DNA from: Marinobacter sp. ATCH36
GTDB taxonomy: Bacteria; Pseudomonadota; Gammaproteobacteria; Pseudomonadales; Oleiphilaceae
Direction of reading: 5' to 3'
Length of the DNA stretch: 64,000 nt
NCBI RefSeq assembly: GCF_023555055.1
Contig: NZ_JAMJPL010000004.1
Location: forward strand, 290,346 to 354,345
Below the pieces are notes generated by a model, which was not told the origin of the DNA, did not search any database, and saw nothing but the letters and a program-made list of their open reading frames with translations. The translations under genes were made by a program, and so were the position numbers. Below are positions 36,576 through 45,080 of the stretch, one piece after another (the first letter of the stretch is position 1; each line of letters opens with the position of its first letter).

Positions 36576-37165
36576 TGTCCGCCCAGCCCTTACTTCACCG
36601 CCCCTGGGTAAGAACACTGAGCCTGGCTGGCACGATAGTGGCGCTGTTCTTTCTGCTCTGGCAAAGTGACGAGCCATCGGAGCCAACAGAAGCGGCATCC
36701 CTGCGGGGCGAATCCGAGCCCGATGGATTCGTGGTTAACGGCCATTATCTGTCGTACGACGAAACCGGCCGCCTGACAACGCGGTTCCGCAGTCCGAGGA
36801 TTGAACAGTTCGAGTCCCGCAGTGAAACCGTGATGGACTCCCCCCGGGCGACACTTTATGGCCAAGGCGGCGACCCACCCTGGCAGGTTGAGGCCACTGA
36901 GGGGCGCTTTCTAGAAACCGACGACCTGGTTCATCTGACCGGGGATGTAAAGGTAATCCGGGAAGCCGAAGGTGGCCGCCCGCTGACCCTGACAACAACG
37001 GCTTTGACGATGAACAACCGTGATCGCACTGTGTACACGGATAAGCCGGTGGAACTGACCGACGCCGTCAGCCAGACCACGGCTACCGGCATGAAGGCCT
37101 GGATTGATGACCGCATTCTTGAACTCGAATCGCAGGTGGAAGGACGCTATGAGCCTGGCAACTGA
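36575..37165 (+). CDS. lptC: LPS export protein LptC
   Basis: 196 residues. An N-terminal membrane helix (LSLAGTIVALFFLLW) and a periplasmic beta-jellyroll (about residues 60-190) that receives LPS from LptBFG and passes it to LptA. The low identity usual for LptC is offset by firm context between kdsC and lptA. Start and stop overlap both neighbours. Confidence 0.93.
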   Translation: MSAQPLLHRPWVRTLSLAGTIVALFFLLWQSDEPSEPTEAASLRGESEPDGFVVNGHYLSYDETGRLTTRFRSPRIEQFESRSETVMDSPRATLYGQGGDPPWQVEATEGRFLETDDLVHLTGDVKVIREAEGGRPLTLTTTALTMNNRDRTVYTDKPVELTDAVSQTTATGMKAWIDDRILELESQVEGRYEPGN

Positions 37166-37739
37166 ATTTTTGCCCAGTGGCAAGCCGTTTTGGCTCGCCG
37201 CGAACCCGGTAGTTTTGACCGCCGTTTGTCTGGCGCTGTTTGCGCCGGCATCTCTGGCGTTCGACCTTGAGTCAGACGCCCCCATCAGGGTCAGTGCTGA
37301 CAGCGCGCGGCTCGATGACGGCCAGGGCGTAGCCACCTACACCGGTGCAGTGGAAATGACTCAGGGCCGGACAAACCTGACTGCAGACAAGGTTGTATTG
37401 TACCGGGACGAAACTGGTGTCAGCCGGATAGAAGCAACGGGCCAGCCCGCACATTACCGGCAGCCAGCGACGGAAGGACAGGGAGAAACCGACGCCCGCG
37501 CCCTCAACATCACCTGGTCGGCCGCTGAAAGCCGGGTCACGTTCGAGCGCGAGGCCGTGATTGAACAGGACGGCAACCTGTTCCGCGGCGATATTATCCA
37601 CTATGACAGCGCCGAGCGCATCGTGACTGCCGAAGGCGCCGATGACGACGGCGAAGGTAGTGGTCGCGTTGAAATGGTCATACAGCCACGCAAGAAATCA
37701 GACGGACAGGATACCGATGGCAGTTCTCAGAGCCAGTAA
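37149..37739 (+). CDS. lptA: periplasmic LPS bridge protein LptA
   Basis: 196 residues. A signal sequence ([17 protein letters not shown]) precedes an OstA-type jellyroll: [29 protein letters not shown] is the hallmark of the family, with a second repeat around [15 protein letters not shown]. It forms the bridge between LptC and LptD. I chose the ATG at 37149, which gives a normal leader and a 17-base overlap with lptC. Confidence 0.94.
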   Translation: MSLATEFLPSGKPFWLAANPVVLTAVCLALFAPASLAFDLESDAPIRVSADSARLDDGQGVATYTGAVEMTQGRTNLTADKVVLYRDETGVSRIEATGQPAHYRQPATEGQGETDARALNITWSAAESRVTFEREAVIEQDGNLFRGDIIHYDSAERIVTAEGADDDGEGSGRVEMVIQPRKKSDGQDTDGSSQSQ

Positions 37740-38442
37740 CCTGGCAAAAAGCTATAAACAGATTAAGGTTGTTATCGACGTTTCCCTGGAAATCCGCAGT
37801 GGTGAGATTGTCGGGCTGTTAGGCCCCAACGGGGCCGGCAAAACCACTTGTTTCTATATGATCGTGGGGCTGGTTCCCGCCGACAATGGCCGGATCACCA
37901 TCGACAACCAGGACATCACGCCGCTGCCAATGCATGGCAGAGCCCGCAAAGGTATCGGCTATTTGCCCCAGGAAGCGTCGGTATTTCGCAAACTGACGGT
38001 TCGCGACAATATCATGGCCATCCTCGAGACCCGCCAGGGGCTCAACCGCAGTAGCCGGGATGCCAAGCTGGAAGAACTGCTGGAAGAGTTTCACATCACT
38101 CACATCCGCGACAGCCTGGGCATGGCCTTGTCTGGCGGCGAACGTCGGCGGGTGGAAATCGCCCGGGCCCTGGCCATGGAGCCTGCATTTATTCTCCTGG
38201 ATGAACCTTTCGCGGGAGTGGATCCGATCTCGGTGAGCGATATCAAGCACATTATCCGCCACCTGCGGGATAAAGGCATTGGCGTGCTGATCACCGATCA
38301 CAATGTGAGGGAAACCCTCGACATTTGCGAGAATGCCTATATCGTCAGCGGAGGGCATATCATTGCCTCGGGTAATTCAAACGATATACTGGCCAACCAA
38401 CAGGTCAAGGAAGTGTATCTGGGCAACGAGTTTCGCCTGTAG
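37717..38442 (+). CDS. lptB: LPS export ABC ATPase LptB
   Basis: 241 residues, the standard length. Walker [17 protein letters not shown], signature [16 protein letters not shown], Walker [17 protein letters not shown] and switch His in ITDHNVRE. It drives LPS extraction with LptF and LptG. It overlaps lptA by 23 bases and is followed by rpoN after 113 bases, the common gammaproteobacterial order. Confidence 0.97.
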   Translation: MAVLRASNLAKSYKQIKVVIDVSLEIRSGEIVGLLGPNGAGKTTCFYMIVGLVPADNGRITIDNQDITPLPMHGRARKGIGYLPQEASVFRKLTVRDNIMAILETRQGLNRSSRDAKLEELLEEFHITHIRDSLGMALSGGERRRVEIARALAMEPAFILLDEPFAGVDPISVSDIKHIIRHLRDKGIGVLITDHNVRETLDICENAYIVSGGHIIASGNSNDILANQQVKEVYLGNEFRL

Positions 38443-38555
38443 TACACTCGGCAAAGAACTTGCTTGGCACGGCAAGTAGCCAGCATACAAAGAGTTTTTT
38501 TGCAACCACAACTCCCGAATCAGACCGAGAGATACCGAGTGACGGACTCTGAATC

Positions 38556-40088
38556 ATGGTTATGAAAGCCTCATTACAGTTAAAGCTGGGTCAAAGCCTG
38601 ACCATGACGCCCCAGCTGCAACAGGCAATCAGGCTTCTGCAGCTCTCCACCCTAGACCTCCAGCAGGAAATCCAGCAGGCGCTGGAATCCAACCCCATGC
38701 TGGAAACCTCGGAAGACGACGATAACCAGAATCCGGAATCGACCGAAAACGAACATGACAACGAGGAATCATCATCGGCCGAAGAGTCGAACGCCGCCTC
38801 GGAATCCTCCCCTGACTGGGACGAATCCGAAAACGGGCCCGACTGGTCGTCGGAGACCGACAGCCCTGACACCATTCCCGATGATCTTCCGGTTGATACT
38901 GCCTGGGACGACATTTACCAGTCGGCCCCGGCATCATCGGCCCGTAACGACGACGAAAACGACAACGATTTCGAAACCCGCAACTCGCCCACGGAAACCC
39001 TGCACGATCATCTGGAGTGGCAACTCAACCTGACCCCCATGAGCGAACGGGACCAGGCTATCGCCCACGCGCTGTTGGATGCGGTTGATAATCACGGGTA
39101 CCTGACCTCGCCCCTCGAAGAGATCCATTCAGGGATGGTGGAGGAGTCCGATGAGGATCCACTGGAACTGGATGAAGTGGAAGCGGTACTGCACCGCCTG
39201 CAGCATTTCGACCCGCCCGGCGTCTTCGCCCGGGACCTGCAGGAATGCCTGCTGATCCAGCTCAACCAGTTGCCCCCGGATACACCCTGGCTGGCTCAGG
39301 CGCGGCTGGTTATCACCCACTACATCAGCCTGCTGGGCAATCGCGACTACGCCCAGCTGCTGCGCCGCAGCCGCCTGAAGGAAGATCAGTTGCGGGACGT
39401 GCTGGCACTGATTACCGGGCTGAACCCCAGGCCGGGCGACACACTGGACCAGGCGGAACCGGACTACGTTATCCCGGACGTCATCGTGCGCAAACACAAT
39501 GAACGCTGGCGTGTGGAGCTGAATCCGGAAATTGCACCGCGCATTCGCGTCAATGCCAGCTATGCTTCACTGATAAAGCGTGCGGACAGCAGTGCCGATA
39601 ACACCTATCTGCGGGATCAGCTGCAGGAAGCGAAATGGTTTATCAAAAGCCTGCAAAGCCGTAACGAAACCCTGCTCAAGGTGGCCACGCGGATTGTCGA
39701 GCACCAACAGGGGTTTCTGGATCATGGCGAGGAGCACATGAAGCCGCTGATTCTGTCGGACATTGCCCAGGCGGTGGAAATGCATGAATCGACCATTTCC
39801 AGGGTAACGACCCAGAAATACATGCACACGCCACGGGGCATTTTCGAGCTCAAGTATTTTTTCTCCAGCCATGTCGGTACTGACGAGGGCGGAGAGTGTT
39901 CTTCCACGGCCATCAGGGCGATGATCAAAAAGCTGATTGCAACGGAAACCCCGAAAAAGCCATTGAGCGATAGCAAAATTGCAGCCATGCTAGGAGAACA
40001 GGGTATCAAGGTAGCGAGACGAACCGTGGCCAAGTACCGTGAGGCAATGCACATCCCTCCGTCCAACGAGAGAAAGCGACTGGTGTAG
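38556..40088 (+). CDS. rpoN: RNA polymerase sigma-54 factor
   Basis: 510 residues. Region I (activator interaction) is [20 protein letters not shown], followed by a long acidic linker (about residues 45-140), the core-binding domain (about 150-340) and the DNA-binding domain with the RpoN box [15 protein letters not shown] near the C-terminus. An ATG two codons later ([10 protein letters not shown]) is an equally good start. The linker is rather long and rich in D, E and S. It serves the pilA promoter in this window among others. Confidence 0.97.
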   Translation: MVMKASLQLKLGQSLTMTPQLQQAIRLLQLSTLDLQQEIQQALESNPMLETSEDDDNQNPESTENEHDNEESSSAEESNAASESSPDWDESENGPDWSSETDSPDTIPDDLPVDTAWDDIYQSAPASSARNDDENDNDFETRNSPTETLHDHLEWQLNLTPMSERDQAIAHALLDAVDNHGYLTSPLEEIHSGMVEESDEDPLELDEVEAVLHRLQHFDPPGVFARDLQECLLIQLNQLPPDTPWLAQARLVITHYISLLGNRDYAQLLRRSRLKEDQLRDVLALITGLNPRPGDTLDQAEPDYVIPDVIVRKHNERWRVELNPEIAPRIRVNASYASLIKRADSSADNTYLRDQLQEAKWFIKSLQSRNETLLKVATRIVEHQQGFLDHGEEHMKPLILSDIAQAVEMHESTISRVTTQKYMHTPRGIFELKYFFSSHVGTDEGGECSSTAIRAMIKKLIATETPKKPLSDSKIAAMLGEQGIKVARRTVAKYREAMHIPPSNERKRLV

Positions 40089-40114
40089 TAAACATCCGAT
40101 AACAGGAGAAGCCT

Positions 40115-40423
40115 ATGCAACTCAATATTTCAGGCCATCACGTAGAACTGACCCCCGCGCTGAAAGATTACATAACAGGCAAGTTTGAAAAGCTCGAACG
40201 CCACTTTGACCACATCAGCAATTGCCAGGTCACCCTTGAGGTGGAAAAAGTGCGCCAGATGGCGGAGGCTACGCTTCACGTGATTGGTGGTGAGATTCAC
40301 GCAAAGGCCGAAGACAGCGATATGTATGCCGCCATTGATGCGCTGGTGGACAAGCTGGACAGGCAGATCCTGAAGCACAAGGAAAAGAACGTTGACCGGA
40401 TGCATGGAAACGGAGCCCGCTAG
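40115..40423 (+). CDS. hpf: ribosome hibernation promoting factor, short form
   Basis: 102 residues, the short HPF/YfiA-type fold without the long C-terminal dimerisation domain. N-terminal LNISGHHVELTPALKDYI and central HVIGGEIHAKAEDSDMYAAIDAL are typical. It binds the 30S subunit in stationary phase, helping to form 100S dimers with RMF. It lies 26 bases after rpoN behind AGGAG, with an intrinsic terminator after it. Confidence 0.95.
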   Translation: MQLNISGHHVELTPALKDYITGKFEKLERHFDHISNCQVTLEVEKVRQMAEATLHVIGGEIHAKAEDSDMYAAIDALVDKLDRQILKHKEKNVDRMHGNGAR

Positions 40424-40455
40424 GGAATCCAGCTTCCTGCATAACAGTTAATCGA

Positions 40456-40500
40456 GCTGCGGCGCTGGTTAAATTATAAAAGGTGCCGCAGCCTTTTTTT
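40456..40500 (+). terminator. intrinsic terminator between hpf and ptsN
   Basis: GCTGCGGC (40456-40463) and GCCGCAGC (40485-40492) form eight pairs, followed by CTTTTTTT. The loop of 21 bases is long and AT-rich (AAATTATAAAA), so it might also hold the -10 of a ptsN promoter. Confidence 0.75.
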
Positions 40501-40519
40501 ACGGAACTGCAGTCGATTC

Positions 40520-40990
40520 ATGACCGACACATCCCTGACTATCGAGAACATTCTCGCGCCGGAACTGACCCTATGCAGGGCTCCCAGCTCCAGCAAAAAG
40601 CGGGTTATGGAAACCATCGCCGAGCAGATCCAGCAACATGATCCGTCGCTCAGTGATACCGAAATATTCAACAACCTGGTGGCCCGGGAGCGACTGGGGA
40701 GTACGGGTATTGGCCAGGGTATTGCCATCCCCCACTGTCGCCTGGAAGGGCTCGATCGCGTTGTGGGGGTTCTGCTGACACTGGAAGAGGGCGTGGCCTT
40801 CGATGCCATCGACAATCAGCCGGTGGATCTGGTGTTTGCCCTGATTGTCCCCAAGGAAGCGACCAGTGAACACCTTGAACTGCTGAGCCAGCTGGCCGAA
40901 AAGTTCAATGAAAAGGCATTCTGCGATCAACTCCGCCAGTGCACCGATGCGGACTCTCTCTATCGCCGGATGACGGCCGAAGGAAGCTGA
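40520..40990 (+). CDS. ptsN: nitrogen-PTS EIIA protein PtsN
   Basis: 156 residues. A single EIIA-Ntr domain with phospho-accepting His in GIAIPHCRLEG (near residue 73). It regulates potassium transport, nitrogen metabolism and stress by its phosphorylation state and has no linked sugar transporter. It begins 97 bases after hpf beyond a terminator; rapZ follows after 28 bases. Confidence 0.95.
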   Translation: MTDTSLTIENILAPELTLCRAPSSSKKRVMETIAEQIQQHDPSLSDTEIFNNLVARERLGSTGIGQGIAIPHCRLEGLDRVVGVLLTLEEGVAFDAIDNQPVDLVFALIVPKEATSEHLELLSQLAEKFNEKAFCDQLRQCTDADSLYRRMTAEGS

Positions 40991-41018
40991 ACCACTACAG
41001 ATTCGAGGTGAATGGGCT

Positions 41019-41900
41019 ATGAAACTGATCATCGTCAGCGGCCGATCGGGCTCCGGTAAAAGTACAGCGCTGCATGTGCTGGAAGACCTGGGTTTCTACT
41101 GCATCGACAACCTGCCCATCGGGTTGCTGTTTCCACTGACACGGGAAGCCGCCAACCAGAGCTCACCGGGCCGGCTGGGCAAAATGGCGGTCAGCATCGA
41201 CGCTCGCAACCTGTCCGGCGAACTCAGCAACTTCGAAGACATCTACAGCAGCCTTCAGGAAACCGGCGTCACCATTGAGGTAATTTACCTGGATGCCGAT
41301 GAACAGTCCCTGCTCCAGCGATTCCACGCCACACGACGAAAGCATCCGCTGAGCGACGACAAGACCTCACTGCGCGAAGCGATCGGTAATGAGAAGAAGC
41401 TGCTGGAACCTCTGTCGAAACTGGCCGACCTCTATATCGATACCACCGGCCTGTCCATGTACGAACTGAGGGACATGGTCAAGCAGCGGGTGGCAGGGCG
41501 TCGCCAGCAGGAACTGGCGCTGTTATTCCAGTCTTTCGGCTTCAAGCATGGCGTACCGCTGGATTCAGATTATGTGTTCGATGTTCGCTGTCTGCCCAAC
41601 CCTTACTGGGACACCAGCCTGCGACAGTTTGTCGGCACCGATCAGCCGGTGATCGACTTCCTGGAAAAGGAACCACTGAGTCGGAAAATGGTGGAAGACC
41701 TGACCAGCTTCCTGGAAAGCTGGCTACCCTCCTTTGCCGACAGCAATCGCAGCTATATGACGATTTCCATCGGCTGTACTGGTGGCCAGCACCGTTCGGT
41801 TTATGTCTGCGAACAGCTGGGCCGTTATTTCTCGGAAAAATACAACAATGTGCAGGTTCGGCACGCCGAACTCCCACACTTGCAGAGCCGGGAAAGCTGA
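41019..41900 (+). CDS. rapZ: RNase adapter protein RapZ
   Basis: 293 residues. N-terminal P-loop GRSGSGKSTALH and the VIYLDADEQSLLQRF kinase-like core, then the C-terminal RNA-binding domain with DVRCLPNPYW and SIGCTGGQHRSVYV. In E. coli it guides RNase E to the small RNA GlmZ and so tunes glucosamine-6-phosphate synthesis. Conserved between ptsN and ptsO. Confidence 0.96.
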   Translation: MKLIIVSGRSGSGKSTALHVLEDLGFYCIDNLPIGLLFPLTREAANQSSPGRLGKMAVSIDARNLSGELSNFEDIYSSLQETGVTIEVIYLDADEQSLLQRFHATRRKHPLSDDKTSLREAIGNEKKLLEPLSKLADLYIDTTGLSMYELRDMVKQRVAGRRQQELALLFQSFGFKHGVPLDSDYVFDVRCLPNPYWDTSLRQFVGTDQPVIDFLEKEPLSRKMVEDLTSFLESWLPSFADSNRSYMTISIGCTGGQHRSVYVCEQLGRYFSEKYNNVQVRHAELPHLQSRES

Positions 41901-41907
41901 ACGGTTT

Positions 41908-42177
41908 ATGATTCGCCGCCCCGTTACCATCATCAACAAACTTGGACTCCATGCCCGCGCTGCGGCCAAACTGGTTGCAACGGCATCGGACTTCGAGAGC
42001 AGCGTTCAGATCAGCCGAAACGATCGCAAGGTGGACGCCAAGAGCATCATGCCGGTGATGATGCTGGCCGCCAGCCAGGGGACAGAGGTAGAACTGATTG
42101 CAGACGGGCCTGACGAGTCCGAAGCCATTGAAGCGCTGGCAGCGCTTGTTGACGATTATTTCGGCGAAGGCGAATAG
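41908..42177 (+). CDS. ptsO: phosphocarrier protein NPr (HPr-like)
   Basis: 89 residues. HPr fold with phospho-His in NKLGLHARAAAKL (near residue 16) and a conserved Ser in DAKSIMPVMML. It passes phosphate from EI-Ntr (PtsP, not in the window) to PtsN. The ATG at 41908 is seven bases after the rapZ stop; the longer frame from 41782 lies inside rapZ. Confidence 0.95.
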   Translation: MIRRPVTIINKLGLHARAAAKLVATASDFESSVQISRNDRKVDAKSIMPVMMLAASQGTEVELIADGPDESEAIEALAALVDDYFGEGE

Positions 42178-42238
42178 CTGCCAGCACGACCACGGCATTC
42201 ACCTACAACTCTTTCTCACCTGTGTAACCTAACTCCGC

Positions 42239-42244
42239 TATAAT
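42239..42244 (+). promoter_or_regulatory. candidate -10 for mgtE
   Basis: A perfect TATAAT about 28 bases before the mgtE ATG; the -35 region (TCACCT at 17 bases) is weak. Confidence 0.35.
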
Positions 42245-42272
42245 ACGAGAGTTTTCTGACTGTGGGTGATCC

Positions 42273-43634
42273 ATGACCGATATTCTGGAAAAAAGCCAGG
42301 CTCGCCAACGCCTTCGCTCTCTGAGCGAAGCGCTGGACAGTGGCGCCCTGAAACAGGTTGCCCGCATCCTCAACGGCGGCCTGAGCCCCAGCGATATTGC
42401 CCACCTGCTGGAGTCCTCGCCACCCCGCCAGAGGGCGCTGCTTTGGAACCTGGTGGACAAACAACTGGAAGGCGAAGTTCTCCAGTACCTCAGTGATGAT
42501 ATCCGTGGCTATTTCCTGAGCCAGCTGAACGCCCAGGAACTGGCGAACATCATTGAAGATTTTGAGTCGGACGACCTGGCCGACTTGCTGCAACAGCTGC
42601 CGGATACGGTGATCCAGGAAGTCCTGGACACCATGGACGAACAGGACCGCCAGCGGGTTGAGGAAGTGCTCTCCTACCCGGAAGACACCGCCGGCGGCCT
42701 GATGAACACCGACACCATCACGGTGCGCCCGGACATCAGTATCGACGTGGTTCTGCGTTACCTGCGCCGTCACCGCAACCTGCCACCAATGACCGACAGC
42801 CTGATCGTGGTAAGCCGGCGGGACGAATTCATCGGTATGCTGCCGATCACCAAAATGCTGGTATCCAACCTGGCGGCGACGGTGCGGGAAGTGATGGACA
42901 CGGATATCGAGCCGATACCGGTCACCCTGTCCGACACCAAGGTTGCCACCCTGTTCGAACGTTATGACCTGATCTCGGCACCGGTGGTCAGCGAGGAAGG
43001 CAAGCTGCTGGGTCGCATCACCATCGATGACGTGGTTGACGTTATTCGCGAGGATGCGGATCACTCCCTGATGAGCATGGCCGGCCTGGACGAGGATGAA
43101 GACACCTTTGCGCCGATTTTCAAGACCACCCGGCGCCGGGCTGTCTGGTTGGGCATCAATCTGATTACTGCCTTTACGGCGTCCGCTGTGATCGGTCTGT
43201 TCGAAGCCACCATCGAGAAAGTCGTCGCCCTGGCTGTACTGATGCCTATCGTGGCTTCCATGGGCGGTATAGCCGGCAGCCAGACCCTGACACTGGTCAT
43301 CCGCGGTATGGCCGTGGGGCAGATCAGTGGCGCCAACGTCGGCTGGCTGCTGAACCGTGAGTTTGTGGCCGGCGTGCTGAATGGCTTGCTCTGGGCAGTG
43401 GTGGTAGCCTCGGCTGCTACGCTCTGGTTCAAGGACATCATGATCGGTGCCATTATTGCCGCCGCGCTGATTATCAACCTGATTGCCGCAGCTCTCGTGG
43501 GCACTGTGTTGCCCCTGTTCCTCAAATCCCGCAACATTGATCCGGCGCTGGCCGGTAGCGTTATACTGACAACCGTGACGGACGTGGTGGGCTTTATGGC
43601 GTTCCTTGGTCTGGCGACGATATTTTATGGCTGA
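42273..43634 (+). CDS. mgtE: magnesium channel MgtE
   Basis: 453 residues. A cytosolic N-domain of superhelical repeats (about residues 20-135, LPDTVIQEVLDTMDEQD) and paired CBS domains (about 135-260) form the magnesium sensor. Five membrane helices follow, with the pore signature PIVASMGGIAGSQTLTLVIRG and a conserved Asp in TVTDVVGFMAFLG. A gated Mg2+ (and Co2+) uptake channel. Downstream of ptsO as in pseudomonads. Confidence 0.95.
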   Translation: MTDILEKSQARQRLRSLSEALDSGALKQVARILNGGLSPSDIAHLLESSPPRQRALLWNLVDKQLEGEVLQYLSDDIRGYFLSQLNAQELANIIEDFESDDLADLLQQLPDTVIQEVLDTMDEQDRQRVEEVLSYPEDTAGGLMNTDTITVRPDISIDVVLRYLRRHRNLPPMTDSLIVVSRRDEFIGMLPITKMLVSNLAATVREVMDTDIEPIPVTLSDTKVATLFERYDLISAPVVSEEGKLLGRITIDDVVDVIREDADHSLMSMAGLDEDEDTFAPIFKTTRRRAVWLGINLITAFTASAVIGLFEATIEKVVALAVLMPIVASMGGIAGSQTLTLVIRGMAVGQISGANVGWLLNREFVAGVLNGLLWAVVVASAATLWFKDIMIGAIIAAALIINLIAAALVGTVLPLFLKSRNIDPALAGSVILTTVTDVVGFMAFLGLATIFYG

Positions 43635-43649
43635 CAACACAGGCACTTC

Positions 43650-44180
43650 ATGAACGACACCCAAGATGACTCCCCTGAATACTCAGGCCCCAGCAAATCC
43701 CAACTGAAGCGGGACATGCATCAGCTGCAGGATCTGGGTAAGCGCATGCTGGAGCTGAGCAATGAAAAGCTCGACACACTGCCCATCAGCGGGACCCTCA
43801 GGGCGGCTATCGAGGAGTCACGCCGCATCCGCCAGAACGAAGCCCGGCGGAGGCACCTGCAGTACATCGGCAAGATCATTCGCCAGGAGGACAACCCTGT
43901 AGGTCTGACCCGCGCCATTGATGCGTTCGATGCCGGCAGCGAGGAGCATACCCGCCGCCATCACCTCGCCGAGCGCTGGCGCGACCGGATGATCGAAGAG
44001 GGTGATTCTGCCGTGGGTGAATTCCTGAATTACTGCTCAACGGCTGACATCCAACACCTGCGCAACCTGGCCCGGAATGCCCGTCGGGATGTGCAGAACG
44101 AGAAGAACACCGGCCAGCCAAGAAAACTGTTCCGCTACCTGCGGGAATGCATTGACGACGTCGAGGCGGCCGACAGCTGA
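43650..44180 (+). CDS. darP: ribosome biogenesis factor DarP (YjgA)
   Basis: 176 residues, cytosolic. The YjgA/DUF615 family is recognised by SKSQLKRDMHQLQDLGKRM near the N-terminus, RRHLQYIGKIIR in the middle and RKLFRYLRECIDD at the end. It associates with late 50S precursors in E. coli. It starts 16 bases after mgtE, and is convergent with the nitrilase gene across a hairpin. Confidence 0.93.
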   Translation: MNDTQDDSPEYSGPSKSQLKRDMHQLQDLGKRMLELSNEKLDTLPISGTLRAAIEESRRIRQNEARRRHLQYIGKIIRQEDNPVGLTRAIDAFDAGSEEHTRRHHLAERWRDRMIEEGDSAVGEFLNYCSTADIQHLRNLARNARRDVQNEKNTGQPRKLFRYLRECIDDVEAADS

Positions 44181-44200
44181 CTAGTGTCACCGGACACTAG
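44181..44200. terminator. bidirectional hairpin between darP and nitrilase gene
   Basis: CTAGTGTC-ACCG-GACACTAG is a perfect eight-pair stem with a four-base loop filling the 16-base gap and overlapping the stop codon of the minus-strand gene. No T-tract on either side. Its place suggests a shared terminator. Confidence 0.6.
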
Positions 44201-45057
44201 AGCTTGCGGTGCTCCCAGACCGGCATTCGCGCCCGTATCTCCCGAAGCCGCTCCATGTCGAGGTCAGCCGTAACTACCCCGGACCCTTCGCCGATCTCGG
44301 ACATTACGCGCCCCCAGGGGTCGACAATCATGCTGTGGCCGTAGGTGCGCCGGCGCTCACTGTTCTGGCCACCCTGCCCCGGCGCCACCATCCAGAGCTG
44401 GTTTTCAATGGCACGGGCCCGCAGCAGCACATGCCAGTGGGCATCGCCGGTGTTCCAGGTAAAGGCACTGGGCAGCGACACCCATTCGGCGCCCTGCTCG
44501 CGCAACTTGCGGAACAGCTCGGGGAAGCGAAGATCGTAGCAGATGGCCAGCCCCAAGCGCCCGGCGGGGGTGTCAATCACCACCACATCTTCGCCGGGCT
44601 CAAAGGTATCTGACTCCCGGTACTGGCCCTGGGCGTCCTCCACCATCGCATCAAACAGGTGGATCTTGTCATAGCGGGCAACTTCCTCGCCCTGGTCGTT
44701 ATAGACAAGACAGCAGGCCCTGACCCGATCCCTCACGGTAGAGCCGTCCGGGCGTGAAGCAATCGGCAGTGACCCGCCGACAATCCAGATACCCAGTTCG
44801 GCGGATTGCTCTGCCAGAAAATGCCGAATCAGGTTATCCGGGTCCGCCTCGCGACGACCACAACCAATCATCTGCCGCGTTGCCAGAACGGCGAAGTTCT
44901 CCGGTAGCACCGCCATGCTGGCGCCGGCAGCTGCGGCCTCTGCCAGCAAACGCCCCGCTTCCCTGAGATTTGCAGCAATATCATGGGTACTTACCATCTG
45001 AATGGCCGCTACCCTGTTTGCCTGCCTGTTCACCGCCTGATGCGCCTGTGCTGACAT
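44197..45057 (-). CDS. carbon-nitrogen hydrolase (nitrilase family)
   Basis: 286 residues. The Glu-Lys-Cys triad is present: VLPENF, YDKIHLFD and LAICYDLRFPELFR. The Nit/omega-amidase branch fits (YGHSMIVDPWG block near the C-terminus). In gammaproteobacteria this gene regularly follows yhdP; probable roles include deaminated glutathione repair, but the substrate cannot be fixed from sequence. It is 23 bases downstream of yhdP and the last gene of the mre cluster. Confidence 0.9.
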   Translation of the reverse strand: MSAQAHQAVNRQANRVAAIQMVSTHDIAANLREAGRLLAEAAAAGASMAVLPENFAVLATRQMIGCGRREADPDNLIRHFLAEQSAELGIWIVGGSLPIASRPDGSTVRDRVRACCLVYNDQGEEVARYDKIHLFDAMVEDAQGQYRESDTFEPGEDVVVIDTPAGRLGLAICYDLRFPELFRKLREQGAEWVSLPSAFTWNTGDAHWHVLLRARAIENQLWMVAPGQGGQNSERRRTYGHSMIVDPWGRVMSEIGEGSGVVTADLDMERLREIRARMPVWEHRKL

Positions 45058-45080
45058 CTACTGCCCTCCGGGTAAAATCA

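Noticed and set aside
38462..38480. sigma-54 site before rpoN (TGGCACGGCAAGTAGC)
   Set aside because: The -24 half matches but the -12 half lacks the TTGC element at the right spacing.
42216..43664. 482-codon open frame on the minus strand
   Set aside because: Antisense shadow of mgtE; His- and Gln-rich translation typical of reversed coding sequence.
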